Assembly: GCF_014648075.1 (NCBI RefSeq)
Contig: NZ_BMQK01000021.1
Location: 45,054 to 109,053, forward strand
DNA length: 64,000 nucleotides
Reading direction: 5' to 3'
Source: Streptomyces ruber
GTDB taxonomy: Bacteria; Actinomycetota; Actinomycetes; Streptomycetales; Streptomycetaceae
Shown piece by piece: positions 17,153-25,177 of the stretch. The position numbers and the translations under genes are program-made. Positions within the stretch are counted from its first letter, which is position 1. Each line of letters starts with the position of its first letter. The notes under the pieces were generated by a model. The model was not told where the DNA came from and did no database searches. It saw nothing but the letters and a program-made list of their open reading frames with translations.

Positions 17153-18369
17153 ACCCGGGCCGGCCCGTCGGTATCGCCTTCACCGGCTGCGGATACGCAG
17201 CCGACTTCTACGGCGCAACACTGCCCAACTATCCATGGCTGGACGTCCGAGGCGCCTACGACATCCGGGCAGACCGCGCCCAGTCCTTCGTCCACGAGTA
17301 CGGCGGCCGCGTGTACGGCAGCTTCGACGAACTCCTCGCCGATCCGACCGTGGCCATCGTGGTCAACCTCACCCCAGTGACCCTGCACCACAGCGTCAGT
17401 AAGGCCGCGCTGCTCGCTGGCAAGCACGTCTACTCGGAGAAGCCGCTGGCCACCAGGCTGGACGAAGCCTCCGAGCTGGTGCGATTGGCTGGGCAGCGTA
17501 GCTTACTCCTGTCCAGTGCGCCGTCGACGGTGTTCAGCCAGTCCGCGCAGACCCTGATGCAGGCTGTGGACGACGGGCTCGTCGGTCGGCCGCGTCTGGT
17601 CCACGCCGCGCTGGACATGGGCGCGCTGGCGTTCATGGCATACACCGACTGGCACAGCAAACGGGGCGTGCCCTGGCCCTTCGAGGACGAGGTGCGCAAC
17701 GGCTGCGTGATGGAGCATGCTGGCTACCAGCTCAGCTGGCTGGTGGCTATGTTCGGGCCCGTCGTACGAATGGCGGCCCACACCGCCTCCTTGCTGGTCG
17801 ATGAGTGGACCACGCTCGACGCTCGTGAGGTGGCCCCCGATCACTCCCTGGGATTCCTCGAGTTCGCGGACGGCACCGTCGGGAGGATCAGTATCGGATG
17901 GGTTGCTCCGACCGACCAGACACTCACCGTCATCGGCGACAAGGGCACCCTCTCGGTGGGTGACGTGTGGCAGGCGTCCGAGCCGGTCATGCTGCGCCGC
18001 CGGGTGGACACCAACGGGAAGGACCACGCTTATCTCGCCCCGCCCGAGCAGCTTCCGTTCGTCGTCCCGGCGGCCGGCTACCGCTACACCGACACGCACG
18101 ACCTGACCGTGGGCGCAGGCGTGGCCGACTTGGCCTGGGCCGCGGCGGAGAACCGGCAGCCGTTCCTGAGCTCCGACTTTTGCCTGCATCTGTTGGACGT
18201 GAGCCTGCGGCTCGCCAAGGGCACTGGAGTGGCGGAGTCGGTCGCGGTGCCGCCCTCGGCGGATGAGAAACTCTCCGACAGTTACACCAGACACCTCGTG
18301 ACAGCCGGTCAGCGCCATACACGCCGATCGGCAACCGCTGACCTGGCAGGGGGGAAGAGGAGAACTTGA
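17110..18369 (+). CDS. Gfo/Idh/MocA family oxidoreductase
   Basis: About 419 residues. An N-terminal Rossmann domain (VGIAFTGCGYAADFYGATLP, G-x-G-x-x-A) is followed by VNLTPVTLHHSVSKAALLAG and the conserved VYSEKPLATRLDEASELV (Glu-Lys-Pro), then the C-terminal alpha/beta domain. The ATG at 17110 directly follows GGAGGA; an alternative GTG at 17149 gives the four-base overlap seen elsewhere in this operon. The family oxidises or reduces hydroxyls of sugars, inositols and their phosphates with NAD(P). Here it probably makes the ketone used by the DegT aminotransferase (inference). Its stop overlaps the next gene. Confidence 0.9.
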   Translation: MPPHATARVPGELVNPGRPVGIAFTGCGYAADFYGATLPNYPWLDVRGAYDIRADRAQSFVHEYGGRVYGSFDELLADPTVAIVVNLTPVTLHHSVSKAALLAGKHVYSEKPLATRLDEASELVRLAGQRSLLLSSAPSTVFSQSAQTLMQAVDDGLVGRPRLVHAALDMGALAFMAYTDWHSKRGVPWPFEDEVRNGCVMEHAGYQLSWLVAMFGPVVRMAAHTASLLVDEWTTLDAREVAPDHSLGFLEFADGTVGRISIGWVAPTDQTLTVIGDKGTLSVGDVWQASEPVMLRRRVDTNGKDHAYLAPPEQLPFVVPAAGYRYTDTHDLTVGAGVADLAWAAAENRQPFLSSDFCLHLLDVSLRLAKGTGVAESVAVPPSADEKLSDSYTRHLVTAGQRHTRRSATADLAGGKRRT

Positions 18370-18788
18370 GCGCTCACCGGCACCAGGAAGTCGCCGCACT
18401 GCTGGAATGGGCCAAGCAGTGGGTCGGTGGCCGTACCGATGTCGCCGGCCTGCTGCTCGTCGGCTCGTGGGCCAGGGACGCGGCACGCGACGACTCGGAC
18501 GTGGACCTGGTCCTCCTCAGCGACGACCCCTCGCTGTACGACGTTGAGTCCCTGGCGGACCAGTCGGCACTCGGAACGTTCGTCACCACCCGCAGCTGGG
18601 GACCCATCACCGAGTGGCGGTTCGTCAGAGAGTCCGGGCTGGAGATCGAGCTGTGTGTCGGAACCCCGGACTGGGCCAGCACCTCACCGGTGGACGCGGG
18701 TACCCGCCGGGTGGTCTCCGACGGAGCACGCTCTCTGTACGACCCCCGCGGACTGATCGCCGAAATCATCGACGAGTGCGCAGGCTAA
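18366..18788 (+). CDS. Nucleotidyltransferase-domain protein (MNT/aminoglycoside nucleotidyltransferase-like)
   Basis: 140 residues from TTG 18366, four bases inside the preceding gene and after GAAGAGGAG. The polymerase-beta fold signature is complete: LLVGSWARDAARDDSDVDLV, with Gly33-Ser34, Asp45 and Asp47 as metal ligands. A third acidic residue is likely in LEIELCVG. It lacks the larger C-terminal domain of AadA. Small proteins like this occur as antitoxin-type MNT adenylyltransferases or as drug-modifying enzymes. At the end of a biosynthetic operon, adenylylation of the product as self-protection is plausible but unproven; AMPylation or a tailoring step is the alternative. Confidence 0.85.
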   Translation: MSAHRHQEVAALLEWAKQWVGGRTDVAGLLLVGSWARDAARDDSDVDLVLLSDDPSLYDVESLADQSALGTFVTTRSWGPITEWRFVRESGLEIELCVGTPDWASTSPVDAGTRRVVSDGARSLYDPRGLIAEIIDECAG

Positions 18789-19010
18789 GCGCCATTCCAG
18801 AAGTTCTGTCGGTAACTGGTCGGGAACCAGGGGCTGGTCCAGGGGGCGGCGGTGGCCAGGAGCTGGTCGGGCGAGCGGGTGCGGAAGTAGGCGTGCACCT
18901 GTCGTCGGCGGCCGGGCCAGGTGGTGGCGGTGTTGGCGAGGAACGCCTTGAGGGCGGCCCAGATCCGCGGCGCAATCCGCTCACGGTCGCGCCGTCACCA
19001 CCTTGCTGAC
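18789..19010 (-). pseudogene. Unrecognised C-terminal gene fragment
   Basis: The minus strand reads RDRERIAPRIWAALKAFLAN, TWPGRRRQVHAYFRTRSPDQ and APWTSPWFPTSYRQNFWNGA before a stop near 18787. This is clearly protein-like but has no start or N-terminus in the vicinity. It is followed by an IS982 remnant, so it is likely debris of a transposon or of a gene cut by one. Family not recognised. Confidence 0.3.
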
Positions 19011-19029
19011 AAGTCGCCAAGCAGACCTG

Positions 19030-19497
19030 CCTGGGATCACATGCCCGTCTGCGTATCTGCTGGCCCGGCGTCATCGTCGACAGCAGGCTCACCCCGGCCA
19101 ACACCGCCGAGCAAGCGGTGGCTCCCGACATGATGCGCGGCGCCGAGGGCTGGGTCCCGGCCGACAGCGCTCACGGGGCTCCGCGCCTGGTCACGGAACT
19201 CCGCGCACGCAACGCGGACCTGGTGGCGCCGCCCCACGGCAAACCACGGTCAGCCGCGCCACTGCCAGGGATGCTGACTCGCAGACGCCCACGCGTGGAA
19301 ACCGTCATCGGTCAGCTCGTCGACCGCTGCCACCTCGAACGCGTCCGGGCCCGCGACACCTGGCACCTGTGGTCACGCTGGCAGCGCAAGTTGCTCAGCC
19401 ACACCATTGCCGTCCCGCTGTGTCAGCGCACCGGCCTGGCACGCACTGCGTTTCGCGCAGCTCATCGCCGACCGAACGCGCACACCGGGTCAGCTAC
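19030..19497 (+). pseudogene. IS982-family transposase, C-terminal remnant
   Basis: Frames reading VIVDSRLTPANTAEQAVAPD, GWVPADSAHGAPRLVTELRA, PRVETVIGQLVDRCHLERVR and ARDTWHLWSRWQRKLLSHTI match the C-terminal DDE region and tail of Streptomyces IS982 transposases. The final LRFAQLIADR motif is in another frame, and the N-terminal half is missing. It ends directly against the amidase stop codon and marks the right edge of the biosynthetic block. Confidence 0.65.
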
Positions 19498-19499
19498 GC

Positions 19500-20942
19500 T
19501 CAGCGTGCGGCAGCCGGGACTTCGGGGCGAGGGTCGATCGGCGTGAGCACGCCGAGGCGGTCCTCGATCTCCTGGGCAGCGGTCAGGCACAGGTCTTCCC
19601 GGAACGCGCGCCCGATGACCTGCACGCCGGACGGCAGTCCGTCGCCGACTCCGGTCGGCACGGCGACCGCGGGAACACCCACGAAGCTGGTCACCGTGCA
19701 CAGGCGCATGCCCTCGGCGACGCGTTTCCGTCCCGCTTCGTCGCGTGATTCCAGTCCCGGCTCGACGGGCGGCTCGGTGAACACCGGTCCGAGCAGCAGC
19801 GGGTACTCGTCGAGGAACTCCGCCCAGGAGCGGCGGATACCGAGCCAGGTCCCCATCAGCTTCGTGAGCTCCGCGGCGTCCGCAGGCGGAGTCTTCTCCA
19901 TGGCCATCTGGATGTAACGGTCACCGCCTTCTCCGAGCAGTGTCCGCACCACCGGCCAGGTCGGCGCGAACTCGGTCACGGTGATGCGGCCGTATGCCTC
20001 GAGTGCCTCGTCCAGCCGCGGAACATCCGTTACTTCCCGCACGTCGTACCCGGCGTCGCGCAACGCGTCGGCCGCGGCCGTGACAGCCGCGCGGACCGCG
20101 GGATGAACGCCGTGCCCGCCGGGGTCGGCCACGACCGCGACCTTGATCGGCCCCGGCAGCGGTTCGCCGTACAGGGGCACGGGCAGGGCCCGCGGGTCCC
20201 GCGGGTCGGTCCCGGCCAGCGCCTCGTAGGCCAGCCGCAGGTCGGCGACCGTGCGGGCCAGCGGCCCGTCAGTGACCAGCATCTGCGAGGCCGGCCCCGG
20301 GTCGTCCGGGCCAAGGACGCGGTGATCGGCGGGGAACCGCCCGGTGGTCGGCTTCAACCCCGTCACGCCGCAGAACGAGGCCGGGATCCGTACCGATCCG
20401 CCGGAATCGTTGCCGAGCCCGAGCGCGGCCATGCCGGTGGCGACGGCCACTGCGTCACCGCCGCTGCTGCCGCCCGGGGTCCGGCTCCGGTCCCACGGGT
20501 TGAGGGTGTCGCCGAACAACTCGCTGCGGGTGTGCATCCCGGCCAGGACCAGGGTGGGCATGTTGCTGTGACCGATCGGTATGGCTCCCGCCGCGCGGAG
20601 CCGGGCCACCGGGGGTGCATCGGCCGGAGCCACCAAGTCGCGGAAACGCGCCGTCCCGAGCGTGGTCGGCACACCTTCGACAGCGGTGGTCTCCTTCACC
20701 GTGAACGGCACGCCGGCCAGCGGCCCGAGTTCTTCGCCCGCTGCCCGCCGCCGGTCCGTGTCTGCCGCGGCCTCGCGGGCTTGCTCGGCCACCAGCTGCG
20801 TGACCGCGTTGACCTGCGGGTTGACCCCGGCGATGCGTTCCAGGTGACTGTCCACCAACTCAACCGCCGATATCTCTCCGCCTCGCACCGCCTCCGCCTG
20901 GGCGGCGGCCGTCATGGCCCACAGGGCTTCCTGCCTGATCAT
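19500..20942 (-). CDS. Amidase signature family hydrolase
   Basis: About 480 residues from ATG 20942 (GGGAAG just upstream; ATG 20954 is the alternative). The Ser-cisSer-Lys triad is visible: GVPFTVKETTAVEGV (Lys), RTPGGSSGGDAVAVATGMAA (cis-Ser) and GNDSGGSVRIPASFCG (Ser nucleophile). It ends in the conserved GVPAVAVPTGVGDGLPSGVQ segment. Amidase-signature enzymes hydrolyse aliphatic or aryl amides; substrate unknown. It is divergent from a TetR gene with a palindromic site between, so it is probably repressed by it. Intact. Confidence 0.92.
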   Translation of the reverse strand: MIRQEALWAMTAAAQAEAVRGGEISAVELVDSHLERIAGVNPQVNAVTQLVAEQAREAAADTDRRRAAGEELGPLAGVPFTVKETTAVEGVPTTLGTARFRDLVAPADAPPVARLRAAGAIPIGHSNMPTLVLAGMHTRSELFGDTLNPWDRSRTPGGSSGGDAVAVATGMAALGLGNDSGGSVRIPASFCGVTGLKPTTGRFPADHRVLGPDDPGPASQMLVTDGPLARTVADLRLAYEALAGTDPRDPRALPVPLYGEPLPGPIKVAVVADPGGHGVHPAVRAAVTAAADALRDAGYDVREVTDVPRLDEALEAYGRITVTEFAPTWPVVRTLLGEGGDRYIQMAMEKTPPADAAELTKLMGTWLGIRRSWAEFLDEYPLLLGPVFTEPPVEPGLESRDEAGRKRVAEGMRLCTVTSFVGVPAVAVPTGVGDGLPSGVQVIGRAFREDLCLTAAQEIEDRLGVLTPIDPRPEVPAAAR

Positions 20943-20997
20943 CGCGCTTCCCATCCACACGCCGAAGTGCTCGTGCCCGAACCATAACCCGGAAGCG

Positions 20998-21009
20998 ATA
21001 CGATCGTAT
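20998..21009. promoter_or_regulatory. Palindromic operator candidate for the amidase/TetR pair
   Basis: The perfect 12-base palindrome atacgatcgtat lies between the divergent starts, 24 bases before the TetR ATG, with partial outward extension (cg...tg). Its position and symmetry fit a TetR-family operator controlling both genes. Confidence 0.6.
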
Positions 21010-21032
21010 TGGAATAAGGAGGCCGACCGAGC

Positions 21033-21668
21033 ATGCCCAAACAGGTGGACTACGAAAGCCGACGCCGCCGGATCGCCGAGGCCGTCTGCCTTCTCGCCGA
21101 CGAACACGGACCGGAGGGCGTGAGCATGCGGGACGTCGCCGCCCGTGCGCAGGTCTCCCTCGGCGCCGTTCAGCGCTGCTTCCGCAGCAAGGAGGAGATG
21201 CTCCTCTTCGCCGTCGACCACGTCGGCGGCCGCATCACCCAACGGGTAAGGAACCGCGTGGCGGCAAGCCCGGCCCAGTCGGCCGCCACCGCTCTGGGCC
21301 ACGCGGCCGACGAGATTGCTCTGCTCCGCGAGGAGCACCGCGCCGAAGCACGGATCTGGCTCGCGTTCGTCGCACAGGCCGCTGTCAGCGAGCCACTCAC
21401 CGGCCCCCTGAGAACCAGCTACGCGGCCCTCCAAGACCTCCTCACCCGTCTTATCGCGGAGGCCACCGAAAGCGTCCCTGCCGACGAAGACGCTGCGCCG
21501 CTCGACCCGCAGCGCGAGGCCCGCGCCCTGCTCGCCCTCGCCGACGGCCTTACCACCCACGTACTGGTGGGCCACTTGACCGCAGAGGGAGCCGAGGAGG
21601 TCCTGCACGCGCATCTGGTCGGCCTCTGGGAACGCCTCGGCACTGCCCGCCCCGGGAAGGCCGTCTGA
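21033..21668 (+). CDS. TetR family transcriptional regulator
   Basis: 211 residues, with AAGGAGG upstream of ATG 21033. The N-terminal helix-turn-helix reads YESRRRRIAEAVCLLADEHG, VSMRDVAARAQVSLGAVQRC and FRSKEEMLLFAVDHVG. The C-terminal domain is the ligand-binding region. It is divergent from the amidase; autoregulation and amidase repression through the 20998-21009 palindrome are likely. The inducer is unknown. Confidence 0.92.
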   Translation: MPKQVDYESRRRRIAEAVCLLADEHGPEGVSMRDVAARAQVSLGAVQRCFRSKEEMLLFAVDHVGGRITQRVRNRVAASPAQSAATALGHAADEIALLREEHRAEARIWLAFVAQAAVSEPLTGPLRTSYAALQDLLTRLIAEATESVPADEDAAPLDPQREARALLALADGLTTHVLVGHLTAEGAEEVLHAHLVGLWERLGTARPGKAV

Positions 21669-22001
21669 CACTCAGGGCACTCATCGTCTCGCGCATGCCG
21701 TATCGGCTATGCCGAATCACCAGGACCGGGGAGCTGCCACGGGCACCAGATCGAACCACTTGTCTGGGGGCTTGTCACCTGGTTCGCCGCTCGTGAACGG
21801 AACCCTGGACCGGACGACCTCGACGGCTCCGGCCAGCCGCAGATCACTGGTCTGTTCAGCAGTTCGTTCGCAGCTTCTGAGCGGGTTCCGCGGGGCAGGC
21901 CGGATCCGCCCGATGCGCGATGCGCGATAGGTACGGCGCTGATGGTGCGTCCGAGGCGGCAAGCCTGCGCGGCGCGTGGTCAGGCCGCGCCGCGCAGGCG
22001 G
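21669..22001. other. Intergenic region with possible gene fragment
   Basis: Convergent TetR and MFS genes flank 330 bases. A minus-strand frame ending at 21717 reads DLRLAGAVEVVRSRVPFTSG and GDKPPDKWFDLVPVAAPRSW; it looks protein-like, perhaps the end of a lost gene, but is unrecognised. No clear terminator seen. Confidence 0.3.
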
Positions 22002-23183
22002 TCAGGGGGCCGGCGCGACCACGCGCGGCCGGTCCGGGGAGGGGCGCAGGATACCGGCCGCCGCGGCGACGGTCGCGCAGAACAGGGCGGGGAGCAGGAA
22101 GGTGTGGTTGAGGGCCATGACATGGGTCATCCAGCCGATGACGGCGGGGCCCGCGAGCATGCCGATGTAGCCCAGTCCGGCGACCCGGGAGACGTTGGTG
22201 CCGGCGGCCGCGGGGTCGGCGTGTCCGGCGGCGCTGAACAGTTGTGGAACGCAGCCGGACAGGCCCAGACCGAACAGCGCCCAGCCCGCGAGTGCCGCCC
22301 AGATCCAGGGCGAGAGGGCCACGAGCGTGATGCCGGCGGCGGCGAGGGCTGCGCCGTACCGCAGGACGGCAACCGGCCCCAACCGCGCGGAGATACGGTC
22401 CGCCAGGAGTCTGCCGATGGTCATGGTCGCCGCGAAGGCCCCGTAGGCGAAGGCGGCGGTGCTCTCCGACGCGCCCAGGACGGTCTTGAGGTGCAGGACG
22501 CTCCAGTCGTTGGCCGCTCCCTCGCACAGCATGACCAGCAGGGCCAGGACGGCCAGGAGCCAGATCCTCGGGGGAACGGGGCGCTTACGCCCCTTGGGCC
22601 CGGCATCGGCCTCGGGGCCGTTCGACACGGCGGGCAGGAGGCCGCGGGCCGACGACAGGGCGACGACGACGCCGAGGCCGGCGGCGGCGGCCAGGGTCGT
22701 GGCCGGGCCCCAGCCGATGTCGATGGCCGCGGCGCCGAGAAGCGCGGCCAGGACGCCGCCGACGGAGAACGTGGCATGGAAGGCCGACATGACAGGCCGC
22801 TGGTACGCCTTCTCCACCTGCACGGCGTGCGCGTTCATGCTGACGTCGAGGGTGCCGTTGCCGAACCCGAAGAGCAGCAGGGCCGCTCCGAGGGCCCACG
22901 GCTCCCGGGCGAGGCCGGGCAGCACCAGGGTCGCGCTGCACAGCACGCCGGCCAGGGGGACGACGACGCGAGCGCCGAGCCGGTCGGACAGCCGCCCGCC
23001 GACCTGCATCCCGGCGAAGGCCCCGGCCCCCAGAAGCACGAGGAACCCGCCCAGCGCCGCGTGCCCGATGCCCACGCGTTCCTCGATGGCCGGGATCTGC
23101 ACGACCCACATGCCCAGCAAGGTGCCGTTGAGGATGAAGTAAACGAATGTCACAACGCGAGAGGCGCGCAGCGCTCTTTCCAT
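22002..23183 (-). CDS. MFS transporter (fucose permease-like)
   Basis: 393 residues with about 12 hydrophobic helices. It begins RASRVVTFVYFILNGTLLGM, has the loop motif GGRLSDRLGARVVVPLAG, and its second half starts near PPRIWLLAVLALLVMLCEGA. The type resembles the FucP/YbjJ-like MFS proteins often annotated as inner-membrane sugar-like permeases in Streptomyces. It is divergent from a DeoR regulator, which suggests control by a sugar phosphate or related effector (inference). Intact. Confidence 0.88.
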   Translation of the reverse strand: MERALRASRVVTFVYFILNGTLLGMWVVQIPAIEERVGIGHAALGGFLVLLGAGAFAGMQVGGRLSDRLGARVVVPLAGVLCSATLVLPGLAREPWALGAALLLFGFGNGTLDVSMNAHAVQVEKAYQRPVMSAFHATFSVGGVLAALLGAAAIDIGWGPATTLAAAAGLGVVVALSSARGLLPAVSNGPEADAGPKGRKRPVPPRIWLLAVLALLVMLCEGAANDWSVLHLKTVLGASESTAAFAYGAFAATMTIGRLLADRISARLGPVAVLRYGAALAAAGITLVALSPWIWAALAGWALFGLGLSGCVPQLFSAAGHADPAAAGTNVSRVAGLGYIGMLAGPAVIGWMTHVMALNHTFLLPALFCATVAAAAGILRPSPDRPRVVAPAP

Positions 23184-23271
23184 GCGGACACCCTAACGAA
23201 CAATTCTTCTGTGCGGAAACCCATACTGCGAACGTCTGAAATGTTCACTGGAAGTGGTGTTGAATCGCGGC
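23184..23271. promoter_or_regulatory. Divergent promoter, MFS / DeoR regulator
   Basis: An AT-richer 88-base spacer containing an inverted repeat gaac-N9-gttc at 23230-23246 and a related gaacaattcttc upstream (about 23199). These are candidate DeoR operators controlling both genes. Confidence 0.4.
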
Positions 23272-24033
23272 ATGAGCACCGTCGAGCGTCACCGCCTGAT
23301 CGCCCAGGCCGTCCAGGAGGCAGGGACGGCCACCGTCACCGAACTCGCCGAACTGGCGGGCACCTCGGAAATGACCATCCGTCGCGATCTGGACCACTTG
23401 GCCGCACAAGGCGTCCTCGAACGGTTCCGCGGCGGCGCGCGCACCCTCCTCCTGCGAGGAGACGAACCGCCCTTCGCGCTGCGCACCCACGAGGCCGTCG
23501 ACGCCAAGCGCCGCATCGCGGCCGAGGTGGCCTCACTCATCACCGACGGCGAGACCGTCCTGCTCGACAGCGGCACGACCTGCCTGGAGGTCGCCCGCCT
23601 GCTCAGCGGACGGCGGGTCACCGTGATGCCCCTGTCCCTGCAGGCGATCGACGTCCTCAGCGACGCCCCCGAACCGACCGCACTCCTGGTCCCCGGCGGC
23701 CGGCCCCGCACCGGTGAGGGGGCCCTCATCGGTCCCCTCACCCTCGCCTCCCTGTCGGCGCTGCGCTTCGACACCGCCGTCCTGGGCTGCTGCGGCCTGA
23801 CCGCCGCCGATGGCATGACCGCCTACGACCTCGACGAAGCGGTGGTGAAAAAGGCGGCCGTCGCCTCGGCGCGCCGCGTCATCGCCGCCGCCGACGGCAC
23901 CAAACTCGGCCGCACCGCCCACGCCCACGTCGGGCCCTCCACCTTGGTGGACGTCCTCGTCACCGACACCACCGCACCCGCCGACGAGACCAGCGCCCTC
24001 GAGAACAGCGGCATCACGCTCAAGAGAGTCTGA
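23272..24033 (+). CDS. DeoR/GlpR family transcriptional regulator
   Basis: About 253 residues from ATG 23272 (GTG 23254 possible). The HTH region reads ERHRLIAQAVQEAGTATVTE and SEMTIRRDLDHLAAQGVLER, with the family signature RRDL. The C-terminal sensor domain contains DSGTTCLEVARLLSG (phosphosugar-binding D-S-G-T-T), FDTAVLGCCGLTA and AADGTKLGRTA. Regulators of this type respond to phosphorylated sugars. It likely controls the divergent MFS gene. Intact. Confidence 0.9.
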   Translation: MSTVERHRLIAQAVQEAGTATVTELAELAGTSEMTIRRDLDHLAAQGVLERFRGGARTLLLRGDEPPFALRTHEAVDAKRRIAAEVASLITDGETVLLDSGTTCLEVARLLSGRRVTVMPLSLQAIDVLSDAPEPTALLVPGGRPRTGEGALIGPLTLASLSALRFDTAVLGCCGLTAADGMTAYDLDEAVVKKAAVASARRVIAAADGTKLGRTAHAHVGPSTLVDVLVTDTTAPADETSALENSGITLKRV

Positions 24034-24372
24034 GTGGCGGCTACCGGATTCCGGCGCGCGCCAGACCCTGGGTCAGGGACGGACGTTCGCACGGACCGCC
24101 TCTTCGATTTCCTGTCCCACGCGGTCAACTCCTATGCCGTCGGCGAGCTCTTCGCCCGCGACGTCCTCGATGTCCTCGACGTCCTCGACGTCCGCACCCG
24201 CCGGCTCGCGCTCGTCGCCGCCTTCGCCGCCCTCGGCCTCGATGACTTCATCAAGATCCACGGGGGCTACGCCCTCAACGCCGGCGCCACCGAGGAGGAA
24301 CTGAAGGAGATCGTCTGCCCCACCACCATCCCTGGCGGCTTCCCCGCGCCGTCCAGGCCTCCCAGGCGGTGA
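24034..24372 (+). pseudogene. Carboxymuconolactone decarboxylase (AhpD-like) family fragment
   Basis: The frame reads TRRLALVAAFAALGLDDFIK then IHGGYALNAGATEEELKEIV and CPTTIPGGFPA. This matches the helical CMD fold (the segment LKEIV..T..IPGG corresponds to the ELI...IPYAGFP end). The catalytic C-x-x-C region is not present, and both ends are abrupt. A short DVLDVLDVLDV repeat (gatgtcctcgac units, about 24168-24192) precedes it. It is truncated next to the second IS copy at 24405. Confidence 0.5.
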
Positions 24373-24404
24373 CAGAACTCCTCGCCTCCCGCCGGACGGA
24401 GTGA

Positions 24405-25171
24405 CGAGCCGATGCGTGAAGCGGGCGGGACGTGCCAGGTCCCGCGGGCACCGGCCTCGGGCGGCGACGGTGCGGTCGAGGACGAGGCCGGCGATGGCGC
24501 GGCAGGTGTCGGGCAGCCGGTCGCGGCGGTGCGTCCAGCGGATGCGTTGTTCCCGGCGTTCGTGGTCGGCCAGGCCGTGTTCGACGGTGATGCGGTCGGA
24601 CGAGTGGCCGTGCCGGTCACGTTCCCCCTGTGCGAACCTGCCGGGCAGCGCTCCGGGACGGGGCTTCCTCGGCGGCGGAAGGGCCTGGTCCGGGGGGCGC
24701 GGCCCAGGCCCAGGTAGCCGTCGTCGAGGAGGACCTCGACCTGCTCGAGGTGGTCGGAGCAGCCGGTGACGCCCGCCGCGCGGGCGGCGGTGGCATCGTG
24801 CGTCCGCCCCGGCCGCAGCGCGTCGGTCCACAGGGTGCGCCCCTTGTGGTCGGCGATGACGGTGGCCTTCATCGTGTTCTGTTTCTTCTTGCCCGACACG
24901 AACGCCCGCCCGCCCCGCGACCGGCCGCCGGCCGACGGACCTGCACCTCGATGGCGGTCCAGTCTGAGCTCGCCGCCCTCGGCCCGGGCGTAGGCGAACA
25001 CGTCCGCCGGCGTCCGCAGCCGCAGGCCCGGGCCGCTCGGGGACAGCACACCCCCGCTCGGCCAACGGCCCGCACATCTCTTCGACGGCTCGCATGACGG
25101 CCGAGCGGTCGACGCCGCACAGCACCGCCAGGGCTCCGTGCGGCGGCAGATCGTGCCGCAGATGAATCAAC
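24405..25171 (-). pseudogene. Second copy of the 4806-type IS, right end deleted
   Basis: The left terminal repeat cgagccgatgcgtgaagcgg is present at 24405, and the transposase reads VSGKKKQNTMKATVIADHKG, EVLLDDGYLGLG and SLIHLRHDLPP in several frames, as in the 4806-5822 copy. Homology stops after atcaacg at about 25171, losing the transposase N-terminus and right repeat. A Tn3-type transposase begins there, so the two elements are fused by deletion. Confidence 0.7.
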
Positions 25172-25177
25172 GACGAC

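Noticed and set aside
18766..19131. Antisense frame rich in Pro/Ser/Arg beside the nucleotidyltransferase
   Set aside because: The neighbouring minus-strand frame (RDRERIAPRIWAALKAFLAN) is the protein-like one.
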